This document shows, piece by piece, positions 15,788 to 23,560 of a stretch of DNA of 27,399 bases (positions are counted from its first letter, which is position 1; each line of letters begins with the position of its first letter). The stretch comes from Neomoorella mulderi (lineage in GTDB: Bacteria; Bacillota; DSM-521; Neomoorellales; Neomoorellaceae). The translations under genes were made by a program, and so were the position numbers. Under the pieces are notes generated by a model. The model did no database searches and was not told the DNA's origin. It saw only the letters and a list, made by a program, of their open reading frames with translations. The stretch lies in NCBI GenBank assembly GCA_011375465.1, contig DRZV01000086.1:1-27399 (forward strand), in the 5' to 3' direction.

Positions 15788-15884
15788 TTGACACCCGGGC
15801 CAGGGCATGGCATCTATTAATTAAGCTGCGCTCAAGAGGCGGGAAATCTCTCACCTCTTCTTGGGAAGGAAGAGGTTTTCTTTT
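15788..15884 (+). promoter_or_regulatory. Promoter and attenuator-like leader of the homocysteine operon
   Basis: TTGACA at 15788-15793 is a consensus -35; a weaker -10 (TCTATT or ATCTAT) follows after 18-19 bases. Downstream, ACCTCTTC (15853-15860) pairs with GAAGAGGT (15869-15876) and is followed by TTTTCTTTT, an intrinsic terminator 26 bases before the next start codon. AAGAGG at 15834-15839 can pair instead with CCTCTT (15854-15859), which would break the terminator. No SAM-I, SAM-II or T-box consensus is visible in the 95-base leader, so the signal is unknown. Confidence 0.65.
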
Positions 15885-15909
15885 ATTGGTGCGGGGAGGA
15901 GGCCCGAAA

Positions 15910-17124
15910 ATGGAAAGGACCTGGGAGGAGATCAACGAAAAAATTAAGAAGGGCAAAGTGGTGGTCTTGACAGCAGAGGAAGCCATCGCCCTTGTCCGGG
16001 AAAAAGGATTAAAGGAGGCCGCGGCCCGGGTAGACGTGGTGACCACCGGCACCTTTGGCACCATGTGCTCCTCGGGGGCCTATTTCAATTTTGGACATGC
16101 CAGACCCCGGATAAAGATGTACAAGGTATGGCTCAATAACGTCCCCGGGTATGCGGGATTTGCTGCGGTGGATGCTTTTCTGGGCGCCACCCAGCTTCCC
16201 GAAGACGACCCCCTGAACAGTATCCATCCAGGGGCCTTTTCTTACGGAGGAGGCCATGTGATCCACGATCTGGTGGCCAGGAAGCCTGTAACCCTCAGGG
16301 CTATAGGGTATGGCACCGATTGCTATCCCCGCAAGGAGATAAGGACCGTCATCACTTTAGATGACATAAATCAGGCAGTGCTCTTCAACCCCCGCAATGC
16401 CTATCAGAATTACAGCGTGGCGGTGAACACCACCAATCGCACCATCTATACCTACATGGGGGTGTTAAAGCCCCGCCTGGGCAATGCCACCTATTCCACC
16501 TCCGGACAGTTGAGCCCCCTGCTCAAAGACCCGTATTTGCGCACTGTGGGCATAGGTACGAGGATATTTTTAGGGGGAGGGGTGGGCTACGTGGTGTGGC
16601 AAGGGACCCAGCACTGCCCCACCCTCAAGGAGCTGCCGGACGGGGGCAAGCTCTTTTCCGGAGGGACAGTGGCGGTTATAGGGGATCTCAAGAAAATGCA
16701 TCCCCGCTGGTTGGTGGGAGTTTCCTATATAGGCTACGGAGCTTCCCTGGCGGTGGGCTTGGGCTTGCCCATACCCATATTGAACGAGGAGATAATGTAC
16801 TGGGCTTCCCGGGGGGATGAGGAGCTGTACGCCCCCGTGATAGACTATGGAGAAGACTATCCCCAGGGTAATTCCCGGGTATTGGGGTACGTGACCTATG
16901 CCCAGCTGAAGTCAGGCATCATCAAAATAGAGGGAAAGGAGATACCCACTGCCCCCCTCTCCAGCTACCCCCGGGCCAGGGAGATAGCCTTAACTCTGAA
17001 AGATTGGATAACCTCTGGTCGGTTTCTTCTGGGCAAACCTGTGGAGCTTCTGCCTTCTATAGGGGAGACTCCTCCCTTAAAGGGGCTCCAGGAAAAGGCC
17101 GGGGAAGAGGAGGGAGAAAAGTGA
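15910..17124 (+). CDS. DUF39 / HcyBio homocysteine biosynthesis protein
   Basis: ATG 15910 with GGGGAGGAGG just upstream; the longer open frame from 15748 crosses the terminator and is rejected. About 404 residues with family-typical segments TTGTFGTMCSSGAYFNFGH, YGGGHVIHDLV, GYGTDCYPRKEIRT, NTTNRTIYTYMG and IFLGGGVGYVVWQGTQH. In Methanosarcina, a DUF39 protein acting with a NIL-ferredoxin is required for sulfide incorporation into aspartate semialdehyde to give homocysteine; the conserved Cys residues (TMCSSG, DCYP) are candidates for persulfide carriers. Its stop overlaps the start of the NIL-ferredoxin gene (GTGA). Confidence 0.92.
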   Translation: MERTWEEINEKIKKGKVVVLTAEEAIALVREKGLKEAAARVDVVTTGTFGTMCSSGAYFNFGHARPRIKMYKVWLNNVPGYAGFAAVDAFLGATQLPEDDPLNSIHPGAFSYGGGHVIHDLVARKPVTLRAIGYGTDCYPRKEIRTVITLDDINQAVLFNPRNAYQNYSVAVNTTNRTIYTYMGVLKPRLGNATYSTSGQLSPLLKDPYLRTVGIGTRIFLGGGVGYVVWQGTQHCPTLKELPDGGKLFSGGTVAVIGDLKKMHPRWLVGVSYIGYGASLAVGLGLPIPILNEEIMYWASRGDEELYAPVIDYGEDYPQGNSRVLGYVTYAQLKSGIIKIEGKEIPTAPLSSYPRAREIALTLKDWITSGRFLLGKPVELLPSIGETPPLKGLQEKAGEEEGEK

Positions 17125-17555
17125 TACTGCAAAGGGTGATCCTGCGTTTTCCCGCCCAGGTGGTGGATAGACCCATTATTTACAATCTAATAAAAAAGTA
17201 CGACCTGGTGGTCAATATACTCAAGGCCAACATAAATATTCAAAAAGAAGGGACTATGGTACTGGAGATCCAGGGGGATCCTACCCAATATGCCAGGGGT
17301 TTGGAGTACTTGCAGAGTCTGGGGGTGTCTATTCAGCCCTTGAGCCAGGCGGTTTTTCGGGATGAGGAGGCGTGTACCCACTGCGGGGCCTGTATAGGGG
17401 TATGTCCTACAGGTGCACTTTATCTGGAACGGCCCTCCATGGAGGTCAAATTCGATGAAAACAGGTGTGTGGCCTGTCTTATATGCGTAAAGGTGTGCCC
17501 CTACAAAGCCATGGGGGTGGTGGCCGCCTCCAACAGTCTGGCACCTGTGGATTGA
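17121..17555 (+). CDS. NIL domain plus 2[4Fe-4S] ferredoxin protein
   Basis: GTG 17121 overlapping the DUF39 stop; 144 residues. The N-terminal 75 residues form a NIL domain (VILRFPAQVVDRPIIYNLI, VNILKANINIQKEGTMVLEI). The C-terminus has two clusters, CTHCGACIGVCPTGA (about residue 88) and CVACLICVKVCPYKA (about residue 118). This is the architecture of the electron-transfer partner of DUF39 in homocysteine synthesis (MA1822-like). The cytoplasmic protein would supply electrons for sulfur transfer. Confidence 0.93.
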   Translation: MILQRVILRFPAQVVDRPIIYNLIKKYDLVVNILKANINIQKEGTMVLEIQGDPTQYARGLEYLQSLGVSIQPLSQAVFRDEEACTHCGACIGVCPTGALYLERPSMEVKFDENRCVACLICVKVCPYKAMGVVAASNSLAPVD

Positions 17556-17575
17556 GGGCCGGGAAGGGGAGACAG

Positions 17576-18328
17576 GTGTACCAGAGGAGGACTTACAGGA
17601 GGCTCTGCGGTAGGGAAGATTTTATATATTTCAGGGCAGCCTATAAGGAGACGGACCTCTATGTGGGGCTCCCCCAGGAGCATCACCGCCCTGAATGGCC
17701 CCATATAACCCGCAATTCCATAAGGGTTTACCGCAGACAGCTGGAAAAATATATCGCGGGGCATCCGGATTTTTTGCACGCTTTAACCCCCATACCTGTG
17801 GGGGATGAGGCCCCGGAAATAGTCCGGATCATGGGAAGGGCTGCCCGGACGGCGGGGGTGGGGCCTATGGCAGCGGTGGCAGGGGCCATGGCCGAGCTGG
17901 TGGCCAGGGATCTGATGGGGACCTCGGGAGAAATATATATAGAAAACGGCGGGGATATCTACCTGAACAGCCGCCGTCCCTGTTTTATAGGTGTGCATGC
18001 AGGATCTTCCCCCCTAAGCAATCGCCTGGCCATAAAGATCCAACCGAGGTTATGCCCACTAGGGGTGTGCACCTCCTCGGGTACAGTGGGTCACTCCCTC
18101 AGCCTGGGTCGAGCAGACGCTGCCGTAATCCTGGCCCCTTCTGCCGCTCTGGCGGACGCGGTGGCCACCGCTGCGGGCAATCTGGTACAGAAACCAGAAG
18201 ACGTGGAAAAGGCCGCCCTTTGGGCTGCCCGGGTTCCTGGAGTTTTGGGGGCCCTTATCATAGCGGAGGAGAAGATGGCCCTATGGGGGTCGGTGGAGCT
18301 GGTGCCCTGGGAAAGGACGGATGGATAA
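17576..18328 (+). CDS. COG2122 / UPF0280 ApbE-like protein
   Basis: GTG 17576 with GGGGAG upstream; about 250 residues. Typical segments are VYQRRTYRRL at the start, YKETDLYVGL, GPMAAVAGAMAELVARDL, EIYIENGGDIYL, CTSSGTVGHSLSLG and the final ALADAVATAAGN. The family is related to ApbE flavin transferases. A methanogen COG2122 protein has been linked genetically to homocysteine synthesis together with DUF39 and the NIL-ferredoxin, and its presence here as third gene supports the same module in this bacterium. The reaction it performs is not known to me. Confidence 0.9.
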   Translation: MYQRRTYRRLCGREDFIYFRAAYKETDLYVGLPQEHHRPEWPHITRNSIRVYRRQLEKYIAGHPDFLHALTPIPVGDEAPEIVRIMGRAARTAGVGPMAAVAGAMAELVARDLMGTSGEIYIENGGDIYLNSRRPCFIGVHAGSSPLSNRLAIKIQPRLCPLGVCTSSGTVGHSLSLGRADAAVILAPSAALADAVATAAGNLVQKPEDVEKAALWAARVPGVLGALIIAEEKMALWGSVELVPWERTDG

Positions 18329-19091
18329 AGGAAAATTAAGGATATTTTTTCAGACCTTCTCTATAGGTTTGGCCGCCGGCCTCTTCGGCGGTCTGGTGGG
18401 CCTGGGGGGCGGGGTCGTCATGATCCCCCTGATGGTAAGCTGGCTGAAATTGAACCAGCATAAAGCCCACGGCACTAGCCTGGTGGCCCTGGTGTTTACC
18501 GGACTGGCTGGAGCCCTGTCCTATGCCCAGAGGGGACATGTGGACTTTGGGGCAGCTATGCTTCTGGCGGCTGCCGCCACTTCCACCGCGGGCCTGGGAG
18601 CCAGATTTGTCCATTCCCTGCCGGAGTGGGGGCTGAAAAGGGCTTTTGGAGGGTTTCTCCTCTTGGTGTGCCTTCTGCTTCTGGCAAGGAGCCGTTTACC
18701 CGTACTGGCTTTCGCTCCAAAGGGCGGTTTAAAAACAGCCACCCTTTTATCTGCCGGCGTCTTCACGGGTTTCCTCTCGGGTATGATGGGGATAGGAGGT
18801 GGCTCCATAATGGTTCCCGTAATGGTGCTGACCGCCGGTTTTTCCCAACACGCTGCCCAGGGGAGCTCGCTTCTGGCTATGGTACCTGCCGGTACCGCGG
18901 GAGCCTGTACCCACTGGCGTTTGGGCAATGTGGCCGTTCACCTTTTGCCAGGGATGATACCCGGAATCTTGTTGGGATCCTATTGGGGAGGGTGTTTGGC
19001 CCATCTTGTGAACGAGGAGATCTTGAGGGGAATATTCGCTGGGGTGTTGATATGGATCGGAATCAAGTACCTAAGGAGCAAAAAGGCATAG
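18321..19091 (+). CDS. TauE/SafE family sulfite/sulfur-compound exporter
   Basis: ATG 18321 overlaps the end of COG2122 by 8 bases. 256 residues, about eight membrane segments, with the two inverted family repeats: AAGLFGGLVGLGGGVVMIP near residue 20 and TGFLSGMMGIGGGSIMVP near residue 150, each followed by HGTSLVAL or QGSSLLAM. The family transports sulfite, sulfoacetate or other organosulfur anions. Being fourth in an operon for sulfide-based homocysteine synthesis, it may remove or import a sulfur compound used by that pathway. Confidence 0.92.
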   Translation: MDKGKLRIFFQTFSIGLAAGLFGGLVGLGGGVVMIPLMVSWLKLNQHKAHGTSLVALVFTGLAGALSYAQRGHVDFGAAMLLAAAATSTAGLGARFVHSLPEWGLKRAFGGFLLLVCLLLLARSRLPVLAFAPKGGLKTATLLSAGVFTGFLSGMMGIGGGSIMVPVMVLTAGFSQHAAQGSSLLAMVPAGTAGACTHWRLGNVAVHLLPGMIPGILLGSYWGGCLAHLVNEEILRGIFAGVLIWIGIKYLRSKKA

Positions 19092-19106
19092 CTGAACTGG
19101 CAAAAG

Positions 19107-19120
19107 GTATACATTTATAC
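19107..19120. other. Small hairpin, candidate left end of the IS605-type relic
   Basis: GTATA and TATAC flank CATT, a perfect 5-bp stem 28 bases upstream of the tnpA start. IS200/IS605 elements carry subterminal hairpins recognised by TnpA. The stem is short, so this is a weak call; the exact left boundary between 19092 and 19107 is not resolved. Confidence 0.3.
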
Positions 19121-19147
19121 AAAAGGGCAAAACAAGGAGAATAGCCG

Positions 19148-19549
19148 ATGGAGCTTCAACGCAGCCGCAACAGCGTGTACAACATAGCCTACCACATAGT
19201 CTGATGCGTTAAATACCGTAAGCCATTACTTACTAGAAGGGTGGCCGAACGCCTCAAAAGCCTTTTGTACCAGGTGGCCAGAGACAACGGTTTCACTATT
19301 GAGACAATGGAGATAATGCCCGACCACCTGTACCTCTTCGTCCGCGCTACTCCCAATCACCTGGTGGCCAGTATGGTCAAGGCCCTCAAGGGTGTCTCCG
19401 CGCGGTTCCTTTTTAAAGAGTTTCCCGAACTTAAGGAGGAGCTCTGGGGTGGCCACCTCTGGAACCCTTCTTACTACGTGGGTACCGTCGGGCACATCTC
19501 CGAAGAGGCGGTCAAAAAGCACATCGAAAACCAGAAGGCGGGTGACTAA
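19148..19549 (+). pseudogene. tnpA: IS200/IS605 TnpA transposase relic with stop and replaced catalytic residues
   Basis: ATG 19148 behind AAGGAG; 133 codons, the usual TnpA size. The start reads SRNSVYNIAYHIV, then TGA at 19202-19204 where the family has Trp (HIVWCVKYR), a single-base TGG to TGA change. The HUH motif is DHLYLF (residues 60-62) in place of DHxHLF, so the second metal-binding His is Tyr. The helix that should carry the nucleophilic Tyr reads AVKKHIENQ, with His at residue 125. The rest (WNPSYYVGTVGHIS) is well kept. The protein cannot be a normal Y1 single-strand transposase. An internal GTG (19241) could express only the part lacking the first strand. Confidence 0.9.
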
Positions 19550-19551
19550 TC

Positions 19552-19878
19552 ATGCCGCACCTGCACGGGTTCACCAAAACTCTCCGGTACAACCTGCTCA
19601 TGCCGGCCGACGTAGAGAAGCAGGCTTTTTGTACCACCATGCTGTACCGGCAGGTGGTCTCCTACTACCTCCAGGTCTTTCAGGAACACCAGGAAATAAT
19701 CAGCCACGATAAGTGGTTGGATTCCAAACCACATTCTGCTGAAGATGTTTACCGGGAAATCCTACGTTTACCGGAAAGTTACTCGGAAGACCTTCCTGGC
19801 AACGGGAGGGCGTCCATGCTACCTATATGGTGGTATAGTGGATCAGGCACGAACCCGCTGGTTGCTTGCGCCCGGTAA
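19552..19878 (+). pseudogene. tnpB: TnpB (IS605 OrfB) N-terminal fragment
   Basis: ATG 19552 lies two bases past the tnpA stop, the standard tnpA-tnpB arrangement. The first 70 or so residues (FTKTLRYNLLMPADVEKQAF, MLYRQVVSYYLQVFQEHQ, EDVYREILRLP) look like the N-terminal domain of a TnpB protein, which is normally about 370-430 residues. The RuvC motifs and zinc finger are missing; after about 19780 the frame runs straight into the conserved 3' end of the element. An internal deletion of roughly 1 kb is implied. Confidence 0.8.
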
Positions 19879-20030
19879 AGTACGGCGTATGCCGGTACGG
19901 GTTCCAAGCCCGTGCTGGTAAGGGGTCGGCCTACGGCCCAAGGACTCCCACGACCGTGTACCCGGGGCAGGCACGAAGTTCCGGGAAGTAAAACCCGGAA
20001 TCCTCTGACTTCAGTCAGGGGAGGTTCAAA
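19835..20030 (+). ncRNA. Omega-RNA / right end of IS605-type element
   Basis: A GC-rich, highly structured stretch with several hairpins: TACGGC/GCCGGTA, ACGGG/CCCGT, CCGGG/CCCGG (19981-19998), and the terminal CCTCTGAC-TTCA-GTCAGGGG (20002-20021), then AGGTTCAAA. This is the usual look of the 3' end of tnpB elements, where the guide RNA scaffold overlaps the right end. The bases just past about 20029 (AAGGTGGTAGAGGTCAAC) would be the guide and are coding sequence of the glycerol dehydrogenase gene. The 5' limit is approximate. Confidence 0.75.
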
Positions 20031-20032
20031 AG

Positions 20033-20416
20033 GTGGTAGAGGTCAACACTCTTCTAAGCGGTCTGGGTTTTGAGTCAGGGGGATTGGCTGCGGTTCACGC
20101 CATCCATAATGGATTGACGGTTATCGAGGCTACCCACAGCTACTATCACGGAGAAAAGGTGGCCATAGGTACTTTGGCTTCTTTGTTCCTGACCGACAAG
20201 GATCCTTCTGTAATTGACGAGGTCTACAGCTTCTGTGAATCTGTAGGTCTTCCCACCACTTTAGAGGAAATCGGATTAAAAAAGATACAGGATGAAGAAC
20301 TGCTGAAGGCAGGAGAAAAAGCCTGGGCCCCAGGGGAAACGATATACAATGAGTCGGTCCCTATCACCCCCAAACAGTATTTATGGCCTAAATTGAATGA
20401 GGAGAGTTTAACATGA
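20033..20416 (+). pseudogene. gldA: Glycerol dehydrogenase C-terminal fragment (iron/zinc-containing ADH family)
   Basis: From the right end of the IS605-type relic the frame reads EVNTLLSGLGFESGGLAA then HAIHNGL and HSYYHGEKVAIGTLAS, matching the C-terminal part of glycerol dehydrogenases, including the two metal-binding His positions. The N-terminal NAD-binding domain and the metal-binding Asp are absent, and no gldA sequence is found upstream of the relic. About 127 of the usual 365 residues remain. GTG 20033 could permit translation, but not a functional enzyme. Its TGA overlaps the ATG of the DUF89 gene (ATGA), so it was or is translationally coupled to it. Confidence 0.88.
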
Positions 20417-21333
20417 AATTGAGCATAGACTGCCTTCCTTGCCTTCTCAGCCAAGCTGCAACCCTGGCCAAATGGCATCTTTCCGAAGAAGATGATCAGT
20501 TCGCCTTGATGAACAGGGTGTTAAAGGAGCTTCTGGTGGTGGATAGAAAATCTGCCCCTTGTGCGGCTCAGAGGATACACCGGGTTTTAAAGGAAATTTT
20601 AGGTAATCCCGACCCCTACAGAGAACAAAAAATCTACTATAACCTCGAGATGCTCAAGCTGGAGGAAGAATTTTCAAAAATCTTGGCCCAAGCCCAGGAT
20701 CCTCTGGAGCAGGGGCTGAAATTGGCTGCGGCTGGAAATATCATCGATTTTGGCCCCCAGCAGGAGCTCTCTTCGGAAAAGGTTTTGGCCATTGTACAAG
20801 AAACCCTTAGGAAAAACCTCAATCCCGAGGTTTTTGAAGCTTTAAAAGAAAAATTGGCCCAGTCCCGGCTGCTCCTCTACCTGGGGGACAATGCCGGAGA
20901 AATAGTTCTGGACAAGCTGTTTATAAAAGAGATCAAAAGAACCTACAAGGATCTGGAAATTTACTTCGCTGTTCGGGGCCAGCCTGTTCTAAACGACGTC
21001 ACCAGGGAGGACGCCTATCTGGTGGGCATGGACCGTTATGCCCGCATCATCGACAACGGCGATGATGCCCCGGGTACGGTATTAGAACGGTGTTCTCCGG
21101 AATTCCTGGACATTTTCCAAAAAGCCGACCTCATCATAGCCAAAGGGCAGGGTAATTTTGAGTCCCTTTATGAAGAATGCGAAAAAGACGTATTCTTTAT
21201 TTTTCTCTGTAAATGTAATGTGTTCGAAGAAAAGCTGGGGGTGCGCCGTCACGATATGGTGCTCATGCCCAGCTGGCATAAGAGGGATCCGGAACACAAT
21301 CCCCATGTAATATCCTCAAGCTGGCGAGATTAG
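20413..21333 (+). CDS. DUF89 / ARMT1-like damage-control phosphatase
   Basis: 306 residues from ATG 20413, with GAGGAG upstream inside the gldA fragment. The N-terminal CLPCLLSQA (CxxC) and internal motifs AAAGNIIDFG, LYLGDNAGEIVLDK, LNDVTREDA, DLIIAKGQGNFE and CKCN match the subfamily of bacterial and archaeal DUF89 proteins. These are metal-dependent phosphatases thought to remove damaged sugar phosphates; the Asp of DNAGE and the Asn/Asp of NDVTREDA bind the metal. With its upstream neighbour truncated by the IS605-type relic, its expression may depend on the fragment's leader. Confidence 0.9.
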   Translation: MKLSIDCLPCLLSQAATLAKWHLSEEDDQFALMNRVLKELLVVDRKSAPCAAQRIHRVLKEILGNPDPYREQKIYYNLEMLKLEEEFSKILAQAQDPLEQGLKLAAAGNIIDFGPQQELSSEKVLAIVQETLRKNLNPEVFEALKEKLAQSRLLLYLGDNAGEIVLDKLFIKEIKRTYKDLEIYFAVRGQPVLNDVTREDAYLVGMDRYARIIDNGDDAPGTVLERCSPEFLDIFQKADLIIAKGQGNFESLYEECEKDVFFIFLCKCNVFEEKLGVRRHDMVLMPSWHKRDPEHNPHVISSSWRD

Positions 21334-21426
21334 CCGGACAGCCATTGGGGGCGGTGTTGGTATGCTGTGGTGCTGAGCCAAAAATTCCGGCGATCTAATT
21401 TTTTCCCCATATCGGAGGCCAGAGCC

Positions 21427-22113
21427 ATGTCCTCGCCTAAACTCCGGGTTCTGGTGGTAGATGATGAACCCCGCATCCGGGAAATTTTAAAGAAATATCT
21501 TCTCCGGGAAGGATTCGAGGTGGGAGAAGCTCCGGATGGCCCCAAAGCAATAGAGGCGGTTCAGGCCCAGGGCTGGGATGCTATAGTCCTGGACATCATG
21601 CTTCCCGGAATGGACGGCTGGCAGGTATGCGGGGAAATTCGCCGTTTTTCTGAGGTGCCTATTTTGATGCTGACCGCCAGGGGAGAAGAAAGGGAACGGA
21701 TCTCCGGGTTGGAGATGGGTGTTGACGATTATATTAGTGAAGCCATTCAGCCCTAAAGAGGTGGTAGCCCGGATAAAGGCCATTTTAAGGAGAACTGGAA
21801 GAAAGGCCTCCTCCAGGATGGTGGTGGGCCCTTTGGTGGTAGACCCCGAAGCCCGAAAGGTCCTGGTGGGAGAGCAAGAGTCCTTAACCTGACCCGGAAG
21901 GAGTTCGACCTTCTCCTCACCTTGGCCGCTTCTCCAGGTAAAGTATTCCAGAGAGAAAAGCTCTTGGACCTCATCTGGGGGCACGACTTTTATGGGGAGG
22001 TACGGGTAGTGGATACCTGCGTGGCCCGTCTCAGGGAAAAACTCCGGCAAACAGGGCTTTCCCCCTTTTTCGTGGCTACTGTATGGGGTGTGGGATACAA
22101 GCTGGAGGTATAG
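21427..22113 (+). CDS. OmpR/PhoB-family response regulator, frame-broken twice
   Basis: ATG 21427 after GGAGG. The receiver domain is intact to near its end: VLVVDDEPRIREIL (acidic pocket), DAIVLDIMLPGMDG (phospho-Asp near residue 57), ILMLTARGEE (Thr) and GVDDYI. There the frame moves by one near 21736, after which VKPFSPKEVVARIKAIL continues the receiver end with its conserved Lys. A second shift near 21882 (one extra C) restores SLNLTRKEFDLLLTLA and the winged helix through VRVVDTCVARLREKL and VWGVGYKLEV. It is followed at once by its histidine kinase. Repaired length is about 228 residues, normal for the family. Confidence 0.88.
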
Positions 22114-22114
22114 G

Positions 22115-23525
22115 ATGAAGGGTATCGCCGGTAAGCTGGGGGCAAGCATGATCAGTTTGATACTTGTAGTCCTGATCTTGCTGGGGCTTATCCAGGTACA
22201 GGTTCTCAAGTGGAGCTATTACCGGCATGAAGCCTTGCAGATGATCTCCAGGGCAGATAGACTCGCCTACCTTTTAACTTCGGGGGGACTCCCCAGGAGA
22301 TCCGGGAGGAGATGGCCTTTCTCAGCCAGGTCTTCCAAGCCAACCTTCTGGTAATCGACGCTTCCGGCAGGGTGCAGCATTGGAGGGGGAAGGATCGGGA
22401 CTTCCCTCGAGGCACCGTTGTGACGGGGGAAGATATCCGGCAAGTACTAGCAGGCCGGACCATCCAGAGAGAGGGGCCCCATCCTTCCTTTGAAGGGGTC
22501 CGTTTCCTTTGGGTAGGAGTTCCCATCTGGAGGGAGGGGGAGGTGATAGGGGCTATTTTAGTCTACGCCCCCTTGGCCCCCTTGGAAGCCAGGATCAGGG
22601 GGTTGGGGCTGACCTTCTTCTTGGCCCTGTTAAGCGGGGCTCTGCTGGCCGGGGCCCTGAGCTTTTTCCTATCCCGCCATTTTACCAAGAGGCTGGTGGC
22701 CATGGAAAGGGCGGCCGAGGCCATGGCCCGGGGAGATTACTCCGCCAGGGTAGAGGTCGAAGGGCAGGATGAGGTGGCCTCTCTGGCCTTCTCTTTGAAT
22801 CAGCTGGCAGGAGAGCTGGAAAAAAGGTGGCAGAACTGCAGAGGCAGGATGCGATACGCAGGGATTTTGTGGCAGCCGTATCCCATGAACTCCGCACACC
22901 CCTCAGCATTATCCAGGGGTACAGCGAAGCCCTTTTAGACGGGATAGCAGATCCGGAAGAGGTGCCCAGGTATCTACAGGGCATAAAGGAAGAGGTGGAA
23001 CGCCTTAGCAAGTTGACTGCAGAGCTTTTGGACCTACGCCGGTTGGAGACTAGGGCGGTGGAGATAAAAAGAGAAAAGCTGCACCTGCAGGAGTTGGCGG
23101 AGGAAGTGGTCCGGCGTTATGAAAATATATCTGAACTCGCAGGGGTGGAGTTTTACACAGAGCTTGAGCCCGTGCCTTTCGTCTGGGGTGATCGGTTACG
23201 CCTGGAGCAAGTGATAGGCAACCTGTTGGACAATGCTTTTCGTTTTACCCCTTCTGGAGGCCAGGTAAGGCTCAAGGTGGGACCTTCCCCAGAGGGGGTG
23301 GTGCTGGAGGTAAAGGACACAGGGATCGGCATACCTCCCCAGGATCTGCCCCACATCTGGGACCGGTTTTATCGAGCAGATAAGGCCAGGAGCAGGATAT
23401 CCGGAGGCGGCGGTTTGGGATTGGCCATAGTTAAGCAGGTGGTGGAGATTCACGGAGGCCGGGTGGAAGCGGACAGCGAACTTGGAAAGGGGAGCACCTT
23501 CAGGGTAATCCTTCCCCGGGCTTAG
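22115..23525 (+). CDS. Membrane sensor histidine kinase (HAMP-HisKA-HATPase), frame-broken
   Basis: ATG 22115 one base after the regulator's stop, with GGAGG at 22104-22108. Domains in order: TM1 (SMISLILVVLILLGLIQV), an extracytoplasmic sensor of about 130 residues, TM2 (LTFFLALLSGALLAGALSFF), HAMP (RLVAMERAAEAMARGDYSAR), HisKA with the phospho-His (FVAAVSHELRTPLS), and HATPase with N box (VIGNLLDNAFRF), G1 (DTGIGIP) and G2 (GGGGLGLAIVKQ). The frame slips twice, at the G6 run 22282-22287 and the A6 run 22820-22825; one extra base at each restores a continuous product of about 470 residues. With the regulator it forms a PhoR/PhoB-like pair whose signal is unknown. Confidence 0.9.
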
Positions 23526-23530
23526 TGTCA

Positions 23531-23560
23531 CGAAAAAAGAGGGGCTATATGCCCCTCTGA
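23531..23560 (-). terminator. Intrinsic terminator of the Spy-like gene
   Basis: Read on the minus strand, AGAGGGGC-ATATA-GCCCCTCT is followed by TTTTTT at 23538-23533. The TAG stop of the gene lies in the loop. On the plus strand there is no T-run, so it does not serve the kinase gene efficiently. Confidence 0.85.

Noticed and set aside
15748..15909. Upstream extension of the DUF39 gene
   Set aside because: It would run through the promoter and terminator hairpin and overlap the Cys-rich gene; ATG 15910 has a strong ribosome site and matches the family's usual start.
15788..15909. SAM riboswitch or T-box upstream of the homocysteine operon
   Set aside because: None of the conserved core sequences of SAM-I, SAM-II or T-box RNAs is present; only competing hairpins are seen.
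22282..22825. Phase-variable histidine kinase controlled by homopolymer length
   Set aside because: The runs are only six bases long and similar one-base deficits occur in unrelated housekeeping-type genes, so base-calling error is the simpler explanation.
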